A program made the position numbers and the translations under genes. Positions 1-8,108 of a stretch of 64,000 nucleotides of DNA are shown piece after piece. Every line of letters begins with the position of its first letter. Within the stretch, counting starts at the first letter, position 1. A model generated the notes under the pieces. It saw only the letters and a list, made by a program, of their open reading frames with translations, made no database searches and was not told the DNA's origin. Source of the stretch: Bradyrhizobium sp. ORS 278. Its GTDB lineage: Bacteria; Pseudomonadota; Alphaproteobacteria; Rhizobiales; Xanthobacteraceae. The stretch is from the NCBI RefSeq assembly GCF_000026145.1, contig NC_009445.1:5114501-5178500 (forward strand), written 5' to 3'.

Positions 1-931
1 CCTGGATCACACAAGCGAACCGGTAGAGCTGGAGGGCGCGACGGATATCGGAGGCGTTCAGATCGGCGCGTCCGTCGCCCATCCAGGCATCTGTGACGAG
101 GTGCCCGTGATAGACGCGCGGCCCGGCCAGACGCAGCCCCAACGCGCCGGCCATCGCGGCCTCCGGCCAGCCGGCATTGGGCGAGCGATGGTTCGAAGCA
201 TCGCGCGCCACGGCATGCAGCGCCGACGAAGAGGATGCACCGGGAACCACGCGCGCAGCTGCTGCAATCCACACGGCGGATAGGCGCGAGGCCGGCAGGT
301 TGATCAGATCATCGAGCCGCGCCGCCGCCCAGCCGAACGCGCGGTGGCGATCGGAGAGATGGCCGATCATGCTGTCGGCGGTGTTCACCGCCTTGTAGAT
401 CAGGACGCCGGGAAGCCCGCCCATGAACAGCCAGAACAATGGCGCCACGACACCGTCGGAGAAATTCTCGGCGAGACTTTCGATCGCCGCGCGCGACACG
501 CCGGCTTCGTCGAGCCGCTCGGGATCGCGCCCGACGATCATCGCCACGGCGCGACGGCCACCCTCGAGCCCGCTCGTCTCCAATCCCTCCGCGACGGCTG
601 CGACATGCGTGTCGAGACTGCGCTGCGCCAGCAGGCTGCTCGCCGCCACGCCGAGAATGAGCGTCGCGGCGATGTCGCCGAGAGCCGCCGCCAGCAGCCA
701 GGTCGCAACCCCGCCGACGGCCGCCATTCCGGCCACGAGCAGGACGACGAGCGCGACGCCGAACGCCTGGCGCAGCGCGAAGCTGTTGCCTGCCCTGTTC
801 CAGCGATCATCAGCCCATGCTATCAGCGCGCCCATCCACATCACGGGATGACCGATCCGCTGCACCAGCATTTGGGGATAGCCGACCGCCGCCTCGAAGA
901 GGAGCGCCGTGAGCGCGAGTGAGACGAACAT
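1..931 (-). CDS. cobD: adenosylcobinamide-phosphate synthase CobD/CbiB (3' end outside window)
   Basis: Integral membrane enzyme that joins the aminopropanol arm to adenosylcobyric acid to give adenosylcobinamide (phosphate) in late cobalamin synthesis. The minus-strand frame opens with MFVSLALTALLFEAAVGYP and has the CbiB pattern IGHPVMWMGALI, then hydrophobic segments, SLAENFSDGVVAPLFW at about residue 150-165, and a C-terminal part with SPNAGWPEAAMAGALG, both hallmarks of the family. The frame stays open to the window edge, so the C-terminus is missing. Its ATG lies only 16 bp from the first possible cobC start on the other strand, so the two are divergently transcribed from overlapping signals. 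Identification is firm from the motifs. Confidence 0.93.
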   Translation of the reverse strand, partial: MFVSLALTALLFEAAVGYPQMLVQRIGHPVMWMGALIAWADDRWNRAGNSFALRQAFGVALVVLLVAGMAAVGGVATWLLAAALGDIAATLILGVAASSLLAQRSLDTHVAAVAEGLETSGLEGGRRAVAMIVGRDPERLDEAGVSRAAIESLAENFSDGVVAPLFWLFMGGLPGVLIYKAVNTADSMIGHLSDRHRAFGWAAARLDDLINLPASRLSAVWIAAAARVVPGASSSSALHAVARDASNHRSPNAGWPEAAMAGALGLRLAGPRVYHGHLVTDAWMGDGRADLNASDIRRALQLYRFACVIQ

Positions 932-953
932 CGATCTCCGCTAAGGGATGGAC

Positions 954-1976
954 ATGGACGACAGAGCGACTAGCACGCGCGTGGATCAGCCGGAAGCCAT
1001 CGTTCACGGCGGCGATCTCGACGCGATCAGCCGCCGCTACCCGGATGCGCCACAGCCCTGGATCGACCTGTCGACCGGCATCAATCCCGTCCCCTATCCT
1101 CTGCCCGAGCTCCCGCCGGCAAGCTGGGCGCGCCTGCCGAGCAAGGCCGAGCAGCGCGCGCTGCAGTCTGTGGCCGCGGCGCGCTACGGCGTAGCGGGCG
1201 AGATGATCATTGCCGCGCCGGGCACTCAGGCGCTGCTGCAGATCATGCCGCGGCTGCGCCCGCGATCGCACGTCGCCGTGCTCGCGCCCACCTATGAGGA
1301 GCACGCGCTGTGCTGGCGCCGCGCCGGCCATCGGGTCGAATTGGTCGATGATCTCGATGCGCTCGCCGCGGCCGATGTTGCAGTGATCGTGAATCCCAAC
1401 AATCCGACCGGCCGCCTGCAGCCGCTCGATGCGCTGGGCCGCCTGGCGTCGACCCTGCGCCGGCGCGACGGCCTGCTGGTCGTCGACGAAGCCTTTGCCG
1501 ATCTGTATCCGCACGAAGCAAGCCTTGCGGCCGATCTGCCGCCGGCCACGATCGTGCTGCGCTCGTTCGGCAAGGTCTACGGGCTTGCCGGTATACGCCT
1601 CGGCTTTGCGATCGGCCCGGACGACATCATCGGGCACATCCGGGACGAGCTCGGGCCGTGGGCGGTCTCGGGTCCAGCGCTCGCCATCGGAACGGCCGCA
1701 CTAAGCGACGACGCCTGGCTGCACCAGACACGCGCGCGCCTGGTGCATGATTGCGCGCGCATCGATGCGCTTCTATCCGACGCCGGATGCACGGCGATCG
1801 GCGGCACGCCGCTGTTCCGGCTGATCGCATCGGTCAGCGGGTCCGACATCGCCGAGCGCCTCGCGCGTCACGGCATTCACGTCCGCCGCTTCCCGGGGCA
1901 ACCGAGCTGGCTGCGTTTCGGCCTGCCGGGCGATGAAGCTCAGTGGCAGCGGCTCACGCAGGCGCTTGCCGGCTAG
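954..1976 (+). CDS. cobC: L-threonine-O-3-phosphate decarboxylase
   Basis: PLP fold-type I enzyme of the histidinol-phosphate aminotransferase superfamily. It makes (R)-1-amino-2-propanol O-2-phosphate, the substrate CobD attaches to the corrin. Visible features are the N-terminal HGGDL, DLSTGINP, VNPNNPTG near residue 146-153, VVDEAFADL, and the PLP-lysine region SFGKVYGLAG around residue 207. An in-frame ATG at 948 exists, but AAGGG lies 6 nt before the ATG at 954, so I chose the latter (340 aa, normal length). The stop overlaps the cobS stop convergently. Pairing with divergent cobD supports the decarboxylase role over histidinol-phosphate aminotransferase. Confidence 0.9.
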   Translation: MDDRATSTRVDQPEAIVHGGDLDAISRRYPDAPQPWIDLSTGINPVPYPLPELPPASWARLPSKAEQRALQSVAAARYGVAGEMIIAAPGTQALLQIMPRLRPRSHVAVLAPTYEEHALCWRRAGHRVELVDDLDALAAADVAVIVNPNNPTGRLQPLDALGRLASTLRRRDGLLVVDEAFADLYPHEASLAADLPPATIVLRSFGKVYGLAGIRLGFAIGPDDIIGHIRDELGPWAVSGPALAIGTAALSDDAWLHQTRARLVHDCARIDALLSDAGCTAIGGTPLFRLIASVSGSDIAERLARHGIHVRRFPGQPSWLRFGLPGDEAQWQRLTQALAG

Positions 1977-2692
1977 CCGAGCACGCAAGCTGCGAGCAGC
2001 AGCGTCTCCGTCACCTCGATGCTGGCGCCATGACAGTCGCCGGTGATGCCGCCGAGCCGCCATTGCCAGTAGAAGGCAATGACCGGAATCAGCACGATGG
2101 CTATCAAAGTCGGGACTGCACCGGCGAGCGCGCCGATGGCGAGAACGCCGCCCCATCCGACAATCCAGTTCCAGCCGACGCTGTTCGCAACGCTCGCACC
2201 GAGCCCCGGCTTCAGCGACAGCAGCGTCTTGGTGCAGACCAGTGTGCCCAACCGCGCCCAGGCCGGGATCAGCACGAGCGCCCAGGCCGTCGGCCCCGTG
2301 GCCAACTCTGCGATCAGCACCAGCTTCGCAGCAATCTGTAAGGCGATCGCCACCACGGCGAAGCTGCCGGCATGGGGGTCGCCGAGCACCGCGACGAAGC
2401 GTTCAGGCTTGCCATGCGAGGCACCGAACGCATCGGCAACATCGCCGAGCCCGTCGAGATGCAGCGCGCCGGTGATCCAGATCCAGGCGATCAGGACGGC
2501 GAGCGCGACGATCCACGGATCAGCGCTTTGAAACACCCGGGCGATGACAGAAAGACAGGCGCCGATCACCAGCCCCACGGCAGGAAACCATACCGACGCC
2601 CGCGCGAGATCGTCGGGCCGGGACTCCGCCACACGCGGTGTCGGCAGACGCGTCAGGAACTGCAGAGCGATCCAGAATTCACGCAGGCTCAT
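1973..2692 (-). CDS. cobS: adenosylcobinamide-GDP ribazoletransferase (cobalamin synthase)
   Basis: Membrane enzyme that joins adenosylcobinamide-GDP to alpha-ribazole (phosphate). The translation starts MSLREFWIALQFLTRLPTP, the classic CobS N-terminus. It continues with several hydrophobic helices and the metal-binding segment HLDGLGDVADAFG (family pattern DGxxDxxD), and ends near GGITGDCHGASIEVTE. The ATG at 2692 overlaps the stop of the upstream phosphatase gene by four bases (ATGA), which points to translational coupling; an earlier in-frame start at 2722 would invade that gene. Length 239 aa is normal. It is the last gene of the minus-strand cobT-phosphatase-cobS operon. Confidence 0.93.
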   Translation of the reverse strand: MSLREFWIALQFLTRLPTPRVAESRPDDLARASVWFPAVGLVIGACLSVIARVFQSADPWIVALAVLIAWIWITGALHLDGLGDVADAFGASHGKPERFVAVLGDPHAGSFAVVAIALQIAAKLVLIAELATGPTAWALVLIPAWARLGTLVCTKTLLSLKPGLGASVANSVGWNWIVGWGGVLAIGALAGAVPTLIAIVLIPVIAFYWQWRLGGITGDCHGASIEVTETLLLAACVLG

Positions 2693-3282
2693 GGCTGGAT
2701 GATCTCGACGATTTCGGCCCACGGCGCGCCATCCGGGCCGTGCCCAGCCTCGAGCGTCAGACGGGTGCCGGGATGAATGCGCAAGCTCCAGAGTTGAGGC
2801 AAGGGCCAGCCGAGCAGATGCGACAGCGCAGCGCGGATCGCGCCGCCATGCGTGACGACCAGAACCGCCGCAGGCTCCGCCGTCGCGAGGATGCGATCCA
2901 CGGCGCGCGACACCCGTACTTGCAGATCGGCCCAGCTCTCGCCGCCGGGTGCGGCGACCAAGGGATCCGCGTAGAAGGCATCGAGCAAGGCGGCCTGCTC
3001 CGGTTCACTCACGATGTCGCTGCGCTTGCGCCCGTCCCATTGTCCGAAATGCAGTTCGCTCCAATCTGGATCAACCTGCAGCGCGCAGCCGGCCTGTCGG
3101 GCATATTCGTCCGCCGCCGCCCGCGCTCGCATCAATGGGGAACTCACGACCCGGCTCCATTCCCCGCTTCGAGTCTGCCGCCGGAATTGCTCCCAACCCG
3201 CCTCGCTCAGCGGGGGATCGGTGCGGCCGTCGAGATGGCCGTTGCGCCCGGTGGTGCCATGCCGCAGCAGGTCGAGCCGCAT
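2689..3282 (-). CDS. histidine phosphatase, probable alpha-ribazole phosphatase
   Basis: Branch-1 histidine phosphatase. It starts MRLDLLRHGTTGRNG, with the RHG catalytic motif around residue 7-9, then VSSPLMRARAAADEYA, ELHFGQWDG, and the second catalytic histidine in VVTHGGAIR, all expected for alpha-ribazole-5'-phosphate phosphatase (CobC of enterics, 197 aa here). The start codon overlaps the cobT stop by one base (TGATG) and its stop overlaps the cobS start (ATGA), so it sits inside a tightly coupled operon. That position is the main reason for the alpha-ribazole phosphatase call; fold alone would also fit other phosphoglycerate-mutase-like phosphatases. Confidence 0.85.
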   Translation of the reverse strand: MRLDLLRHGTTGRNGHLDGRTDPPLSEAGWEQFRRQTRSGEWSRVVSSPLMRARAAADEYARQAGCALQVDPDWSELHFGQWDGRKRSDIVSEPEQAALLDAFYADPLVAAPGGESWADLQVRVSRAVDRILATAEPAAVLVVTHGGAIRAALSHLLGWPLPQLWSLRIHPGTRLTLEAGHGPDGAPWAEIVEIIQP

Positions 3283-4337
3283 CAGGCCTCGCGTCCCGAG
3301 ACAGCCGCCTCCGCGAAGGTGGCCATGCCGTTGTGAAGCGCGCAGGCGAGCCTCAGGATCGGTAGCGCCGTCGCAGCGCCCGAGGCCTCGCCGAGCCGGA
3401 GATCGAGATCGATTAGCGGACGGGCACCAAGGGCGTCGAGCACCACGGCATGGCCGCGCTCGGCCGAGCGGTGCGAGAACAGCAGCCAGGGCCGGCACGA
3501 CGGATTGAGCCTCGTCGCCACCAGCGCCGCGACCGAGACGATGAAGCCGTCGACCAGGACCGGCCAGCTCCGCTGTGCGGCGGCGACGATCGCCCCGGCC
3601 ATCGCGATGATCTCCAGGCCGCCGACGGCCGCCAGCACCTCCGCAACAGGCGTCGCCGCGGTCAGGCCATGGCGCGTCAACGCGTCCTCGATGACCTTTG
3701 CCTTTCGGGCTCGCCCCTCGGCATCAAGCCCTGTGCCACTACCGACGATGTCGGCGGGCGCGCACGCCAGCAGCGCAGCCGCGATCGCCGCCGCTGAGGT
3801 CGTGTTGCCGATGCCCATCTCGCCGAAGATCACGAGGTCAGGCGCGTGGTCGGCCTGGCGTGCGACGGCCCGTAGCCCCGCCTCCGAGACAAAGGCCACG
3901 TCCGCCGGCGTCAACGCCTGCTCCACGCTGAAATCGCGCGTGCCGCGCCGCGGCTTGTCGACGACCACGCCGCGCATCTGACCATCCGCCAGCGTGCCCA
4001 CGTCGACCACCTCAAGCGGACATCCCAGGCTGTGCGCCAGCACCGCGATCGCCGCGCCGCCGCCGGCGAAATTGTGCAGCATCTGCACCGTCACTTCCGG
4101 CGGATAGGCCGAGACCCCCTGGGCCGCGATCCCATGGTCGCCGGCGAACAGCACCACCGGGACACGCTCAGCCGCAGGCTTCTCGGCGGCCTGCAGCGCC
4201 GCCAGTTCGACCGCGACCTCCTCCAGCCGTCCCAGCGCACCGAGCGGCTTGGTCAGTTGCGCCTGGCGCGCCAAGGCCGATTCGCGGTGCGCCCCGGATG
4301 GCGCCGGACACTCCGAATTGATCCAGTCAGGGAGCAC
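3282..4337 (-). CDS. cobT: nicotinate-nucleotide--dimethylbenzimidazole phosphoribosyltransferase
   Basis: Forms alpha-ribazole phosphate from NaMN and DMB for the lower axial ligand of cobalamin. Key segments are LTKPLGALGRLEEVAVELA near the N-terminus, VVLFAGDHGIAAQGVSAYP, HNFAGGGAAI, FGEMGIGNTTSAAA and the C-terminal LRLGEASGAATALP, where the family catalytic Glu lies. Start is GTG at 4337 with AAAGGACAG 4-5 nt upstream; no ATG fits this position, and the frame stays open far upstream only because it runs antisense to the decarboxylase. Length 351 aa is typical. First gene of the cobT-phosphatase-cobS unit. Confidence 0.93.
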   Translation of the reverse strand: MLPDWINSECPAPSGAHRESALARQAQLTKPLGALGRLEEVAVELAALQAAEKPAAERVPVVLFAGDHGIAAQGVSAYPPEVTVQMLHNFAGGGAAIAVLAHSLGCPLEVVDVGTLADGQMRGVVVDKPRRGTRDFSVEQALTPADVAFVSEAGLRAVARQADHAPDLVIFGEMGIGNTTSAAAIAAALLACAPADIVGSGTGLDAEGRARKAKVIEDALTRHGLTAATPVAEVLAAVGGLEIIAMAGAIVAAAQRSWPVLVDGFIVSVAALVATRLNPSCRPWLLFSHRSAERGHAVVLDALGARPLIDLDLRLGEASGAATALPILRLACALHNGMATFAEAAVSGREA

Positions 4338-4526
4338 GATCTGTCCTTTTGGCGTTGCTCGGTGCCGGACGATTGCCACCGTATCACGGCCAGGACAAGC
4401 GCCGCCGTGCGTCAGGTGCAGGACGTGAAACAGCCGGCACCGGCATTCCTCCACGGCCCACTTTGTCATCCAACTGTCATCGAACCATCCGACAGGTGGC
4501 TGCCCTACCCAGCCCGAAAGATGCCC
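4338..4526. promoter_or_regulatory. divergent intergenic region between cobT and the decarboxylase
   Basis: 189 bp holding the promoters for cobT (minus) and the PLP decarboxylase (plus). The minus-strand leader contains several GC-rich complementary blocks, so a structured leader is possible. I could not align it to the cobalamin-riboswitch core. Confidence 0.35.
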
Positions 4527-6884
4527 ATGGATTACTTCCGCCGCTTCACCTTCCTGTTCGCCGCGCCCGTCTTCGAAACCGACGACCTGGCCGGCGTCCG
4601 CTTCAACCAGATCATCGAGGAGATCCAGCGCTCGGGCTTCGAGGTCGTCCGCGCCCGCAAGCTGGAGGATGCCGAGATCGCGGTGCAGACGGATGCGGCG
4701 ATCGGCTGCATGGTGGTGGACTGGGGCAAGAAGGGGCTGGAGGGCAAGACGGCGTCGCTGATCAACCTGATGCGCCGCCGCGGCCTGGACTTCCCGATCA
4801 TCCTCCTGATCCGGCGCAAGCGGTTCGAGGATCTGCCGGTCGAGGTGCTCGACTTCATCGACGGCTATGTCTTCCTCTCCGAGGAGACGCCGGCGTTCAT
4901 CGCCAAGAATTTGATCAGCCGGCTCAAGCAATATGCCGAGACGCTCAAGACGCCGTTCTTCGGCACGCTGGTCGACTATGCCGAGGAAGGCAACCAGCTC
5001 TGGACCTGTCCCGGGCACAATGGCGGCGTATTCTACAGCCGCAGCCCGATCGGGCGGATCTTCGTCGAGCATTTGGGCGAGGCGGTGTTCCGCGACGACC
5101 TCGACAATTCCGTGCTCGACCTCGGCGATCTCCTCACCCATGAAGGGCCGGCGCTGCGCGCGCAGAAGGAGGCGGCTCAGATCTTCGGCGCCGAGAAGAC
5201 CTATTTCGTGCTCAACGGCACCTCGACCTCCAACAAGGTCGTGCTGGGGGCGCTGGTCACCGACGGCGACCTTGTGCTTTTCGACCGCAACAACCACAAG
5301 GCCGCCCATCACGGAGCCCTGCTGATCTCCGGCGGAATCCCGGTCTATGTGCCCACCGTCCGCAACGCCTGGGGCCTGATCGGGCCAATGCGCTGGGACC
5401 TCCTCGACGAGGAGCACCTGCGGCAGCAGATCCGCAACAATCCGCTCGTCAAGGACCCCGATGCCTGGCGCAAGGAGCGGCCGTTCCGCGTCGCCGTCGT
5501 CGAGGAGTGTACTTACGACGGCACCATCCACAGCGCCGAGATGATCCTCAAGCGCATCGGCCACCTCTGCGACTACATCATGTTCGACGAGGCCTGGGCC
5601 GGCTTCATGAAGTTTCACCCGCTCTATGCCGGCCGCTTCGCGATGGGCCTCTCCGAGCTCGGGCCGGACGCCCCCGGAATTATCGCGACGCAGTCGACCC
5701 ACAAGCAGCTCGCGAGCTTCTCGCAGGCCTCGCAGATCCACATCAAGGACCGCCACATCAAGGGCCAGCGCCGCCGGGTCGAGCATCGCCGCTTCAACGA
5801 GAGCTTCATGCAGCACGCCTCGACCTCGCCCTTCTATCCGCTGTTCGCCTCGCTCGATGTCGGCGCGCAGATGATGAAGGGCCGCTCGGGCGAGGTGCTG
5901 TGGGACGACACGATCCGGCTCGGGATCGAATTGCGCAAGAAGATCCGGGCGATGCGCCGCGAGTTCGACGAGAAGGAGAAGGATCCGGCGCGGCGCTGGT
6001 TCTTCGAGCCGTTCGTGCCGGACCGGGTGTCGATCCCCGATGCCGCGAGTCCCGGCGGCCGCCACGACGTCGCTTGGGAGGCGATCTCGACCGACCAGCT
6101 CGCGACCGACGCCACGCTCTGGCAGCTCGCGCCAGGCGAGGCCTGGCACGGCTTCCCGGACCTCGCGCCCGGCTTCGCCATGACCGATCCGAACAAGCTG
6201 ACCCTGCTCACCCCCGGTTTCGACCGTTCCACCGGCGGCTATGCCGAGCACGGCATACCGGCGCCGGTCGTGGCGCAATATCTGCGCGAGAATCGCATCG
6301 TCGCCGAGAAGAACGACCTCAACTCGCTGCTCTTCCTGCTCACTCCCGGCGTCGAGGCCAGCAAGGCCGGCACTTTGATTAGCGGGCTCGTCGCCTTCAA
6401 GCGGCTGCATGACGACAACGTGCTGCTCGACGACGCCATCCCCGAGTTCACCCGCAAGCGCTTCGCGCGCTACGGCAAGACCCGGCTGCGCGACCTCTGC
6501 GGCGAGATGCACCGCTTCTACCGCGAGGCCGAGGTCAGCGCGCTGCAGGCGAAGCAGTTTCAGCCGCAGCATCTGCCCGAGATCGCGCTGTCGCCGCGCG
6601 AGGCGGCCCGCGCGCTGATGCGCAACGAGGTCGACTACCTGCCGATCGACCAGATCGCCGGCCGCATCGCGACCACCCCCTTCGTGGTTTATCCGCCGGG
6701 CATCGCCACGATCGTCCCTGGAGAGCGGTTGTCCGATCGCGCCAAGCCGATGATCGATTACCTCAAGATGTTCGAGCGGGCGTTCAACACATTCCCCGGC
6801 TTCGACGTCGAGATTCAGGGATTGTATAAGGAGATCGACGAGTCTGGCCGGATCCGGCTCTATACCTATGTCTGCGCAGAGTAA
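4527..6884 (+). CDS. Orn/Lys/Arg decarboxylase family PLP enzyme
   Basis: Large fold-type I amino-acid decarboxylase, about 785 aa. Residues 1-120 form the response-regulator-like wing domain (FRRFTFLFAAPVFETDDL, MVVDWG). The PLP core follows, with the family landmark TCPGHNGGVFYSRSPIG around 165-180, FVLNGTSTSNK around 230, DRNNHKAAHHG, the pyridine-binding Asp in MFDEAWAGF, and the Schiff-base Lys in STHKQLASFSQ. The C-terminal part has LLFLLTPGVEASK. Substrate (lysine, arginine or ornithine) cannot be read from the sequence. ATG at 4521 is also possible; 4527 leaves GAAAG at a usable distance. It is followed, with a short overlap, by a GNAT gene, so the amine product might be acetylated (inference). 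Confidence 0.88.
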   Translation: MDYFRRFTFLFAAPVFETDDLAGVRFNQIIEEIQRSGFEVVRARKLEDAEIAVQTDAAIGCMVVDWGKKGLEGKTASLINLMRRRGLDFPIILLIRRKRFEDLPVEVLDFIDGYVFLSEETPAFIAKNLISRLKQYAETLKTPFFGTLVDYAEEGNQLWTCPGHNGGVFYSRSPIGRIFVEHLGEAVFRDDLDNSVLDLGDLLTHEGPALRAQKEAAQIFGAEKTYFVLNGTSTSNKVVLGALVTDGDLVLFDRNNHKAAHHGALLISGGIPVYVPTVRNAWGLIGPMRWDLLDEEHLRQQIRNNPLVKDPDAWRKERPFRVAVVEECTYDGTIHSAEMILKRIGHLCDYIMFDEAWAGFMKFHPLYAGRFAMGLSELGPDAPGIIATQSTHKQLASFSQASQIHIKDRHIKGQRRRVEHRRFNESFMQHASTSPFYPLFASLDVGAQMMKGRSGEVLWDDTIRLGIELRKKIRAMRREFDEKEKDPARRWFFEPFVPDRVSIPDAASPGGRHDVAWEAISTDQLATDATLWQLAPGEAWHGFPDLAPGFAMTDPNKLTLLTPGFDRSTGGYAEHGIPAPVVAQYLRENRIVAEKNDLNSLLFLLTPGVEASKAGTLISGLVAFKRLHDDNVLLDDAIPEFTRKRFARYGKTRLRDLCGEMHRFYREAEVSALQAKQFQPQHLPEIALSPREAARALMRNEVDYLPIDQIAGRIATTPFVVYPPGIATIVPGERLSDRAKPMIDYLKMFERAFNTFPGFDVEIQGLYKEIDESGRIRLYTYVCAE

Positions 6885-7464
6885 TCTGACCATGGACACC
6901 CCGATCGCGGCGCTCGAGACCGAACCGCAAGTCCTCGTCCGCCCGTCCCGTGACGAGGACGTCGAGGCGATGCTCGCGATCTACCGCCGGCACATCCGCC
7001 GCGGGGTCGAGGACAGCGCCGCCAATACCGGCGCGCCGGAGCCGGATGATCTGAAGCAGCGGCGCAAGAATCTGCGCAACCACCGCTTGCCGCATCTCGT
7101 CGCGACGTTTCGCGGCGAGGTCGTGGGCTATGCCTATGTGGTCCAGTTCCGGAAGCGGCCGGCCTATCGCTTTGCGGTCAAGCACTCGATCTACGTCCAT
7201 CACGAGCATCTCGGCCGCGGCGTCGGCCGGCTCCTGATGCAGGCCTTGATCGATGCCTCCGCCGCCGCCGGCTATCGGCAGATGATCGGCTATATCGATG
7301 CCGACAACACCGCTTCGCTCGGCATCCACGAGCGCTTCGGCTTCGTCCGGGTCGGCCTGCTGCCCGGCGTCGCCTACCGCTACGGCCGCTGGTCGGACAC
7401 CGTGATGGTTCAGCGCTCGCTCGGCCCCGGCGCCGCCGAAGCGCCCGCCACGCCCGGCCGCTGA
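6868..7464 (+). CDS. GNAT-family N-acetyltransferase
   Basis: Phosphinothricin-acetyltransferase-like GNAT: VRPSRDEDVEAMLAIYRRH begins the fold, LVATFRGEVVGYAYV is the beta4 strand region, HSIYVHHEHLGRGVGRLLM is the acetyl-CoA pyrophosphate loop (motif A, RGVGR), and GYIDADNTASLGIHERFGF is motif B. The 5' end overlaps the decarboxylase stop by 17 bases. An alternative ATG at 6892 would leave no overlap, and neither has a strong ribosome site. The overlap suggests co-transcription with the decarboxylase. Substrate unknown; an amine or amino acid is likely from family and context. Confidence 0.8.
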   Translation: MSAQSNLTMDTPIAALETEPQVLVRPSRDEDVEAMLAIYRRHIRRGVEDSAANTGAPEPDDLKQRRKNLRNHRLPHLVATFRGEVVGYAYVVQFRKRPAYRFAVKHSIYVHHEHLGRGVGRLLMQALIDASAAAGYRQMIGYIDADNTASLGIHERFGFVRVGLLPGVAYRYGRWSDTVMVQRSLGPGAAEAPATPGR

Positions 7465-7465
7465 G

Positions 7466-7678
7466 TCACGACGGGAAGTCGGCCGCCTTCACCTGCATCC
7501 GGTCGGCATGCAGCGACCAGTCGTGCAAATTCTGCGTCTTGCAGAACTCCTGCTTGGCAATCTCTGCCGCCTCGCCTTCGCTGTCGGCCTCAACCTCCAG
7601 CGTGCTCTGGCAGATTTCGCACTGGCGGCCGTTCTCGCCCAGAACGTCCTTCATGAAGTGGATGACATAGCGCGACAT
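7466..7678 (-). CDS. small conserved hypothetical protein
   Basis: 70-residue soluble protein with two CxxC-type cysteines (CEIC near residue 20) and an acidic middle part, ending KAADFPS. GGGAGG lies 5 nt before the ATG, a very good ribosome site, and the frame is compact. It is convergent with the GNAT gene, one base apart. I do not recognise a named family. The CxxC plus a later Cys might bind a metal, but that is only a possibility. Confidence 0.65.
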   Translation of the reverse strand: MSRYVIHFMKDVLGENGRQCEICQSTLEVEADSEGEAAEIAKQEFCKTQNLHDWSLHADRMQVKAADFPS

Positions 7679-8108
7679 GCAACCTCCCTGCCCTTGAAGC
7701 AGTGCTCGAAGCTGATGTTACCGCGCTTGGACGCCGGCTGTTGACCGATATCAAGCGGCCGATGCAAATATTTGATGCGGCTGATGGAACCGGCTCAGGC
7801 GCCGACCGAGGGCAGGCTCGCGGCGGCGATCGCGACGAACCGGGAGACTGCGCGCCGCACGCGGCCGGGAGCGGACTTCAGGATGGCGTTCAGCTGGCGC
7901 ATCGGATCCATTTCCCTTCTGTGCCGAGCGAAAGATCAGGCTCAAGCTCATGACGCTTCAGGGAAAGTGATGGGCGGCCGGCCGGCTGTCGAGACGGCGT
8001 CGGAAATAGCAATATCCGCTTCGCCTCGACCGCTCCGGAGAGAAGATTCATTGCTGCGCTGCAGCCGGCGACGCATGAAATCTTCTCCTCGCGTTGGACC
8101 CTTCCCAG
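7679..8108. other. 430-bp intergenic region, nothing assigned
   Basis: Both flanking genes are on the minus strand, so the right part is the downstream region of the dehydrogenase gene and the left part the promoter of the 70-aa gene. Short open frames here lack ribosome sites and look like GC-driven noise. Confidence 0.5.

Noticed and set aside
4338..4526. Cobalamin riboswitch upstream of cobT
   Set aside because: The minus-strand leader has GC-rich complementary blocks but I could not find the conserved B12-box or the CCGGTG/GAATCCGG core in the expected order.
4344..6899. Very long minus-strand open frame upstream of cobT
   Set aside because: It is antisense to the decarboxylase gene and arises from GC-rich codon bias; the translation is low-complexity and cobT has a good GTG start at 4337.
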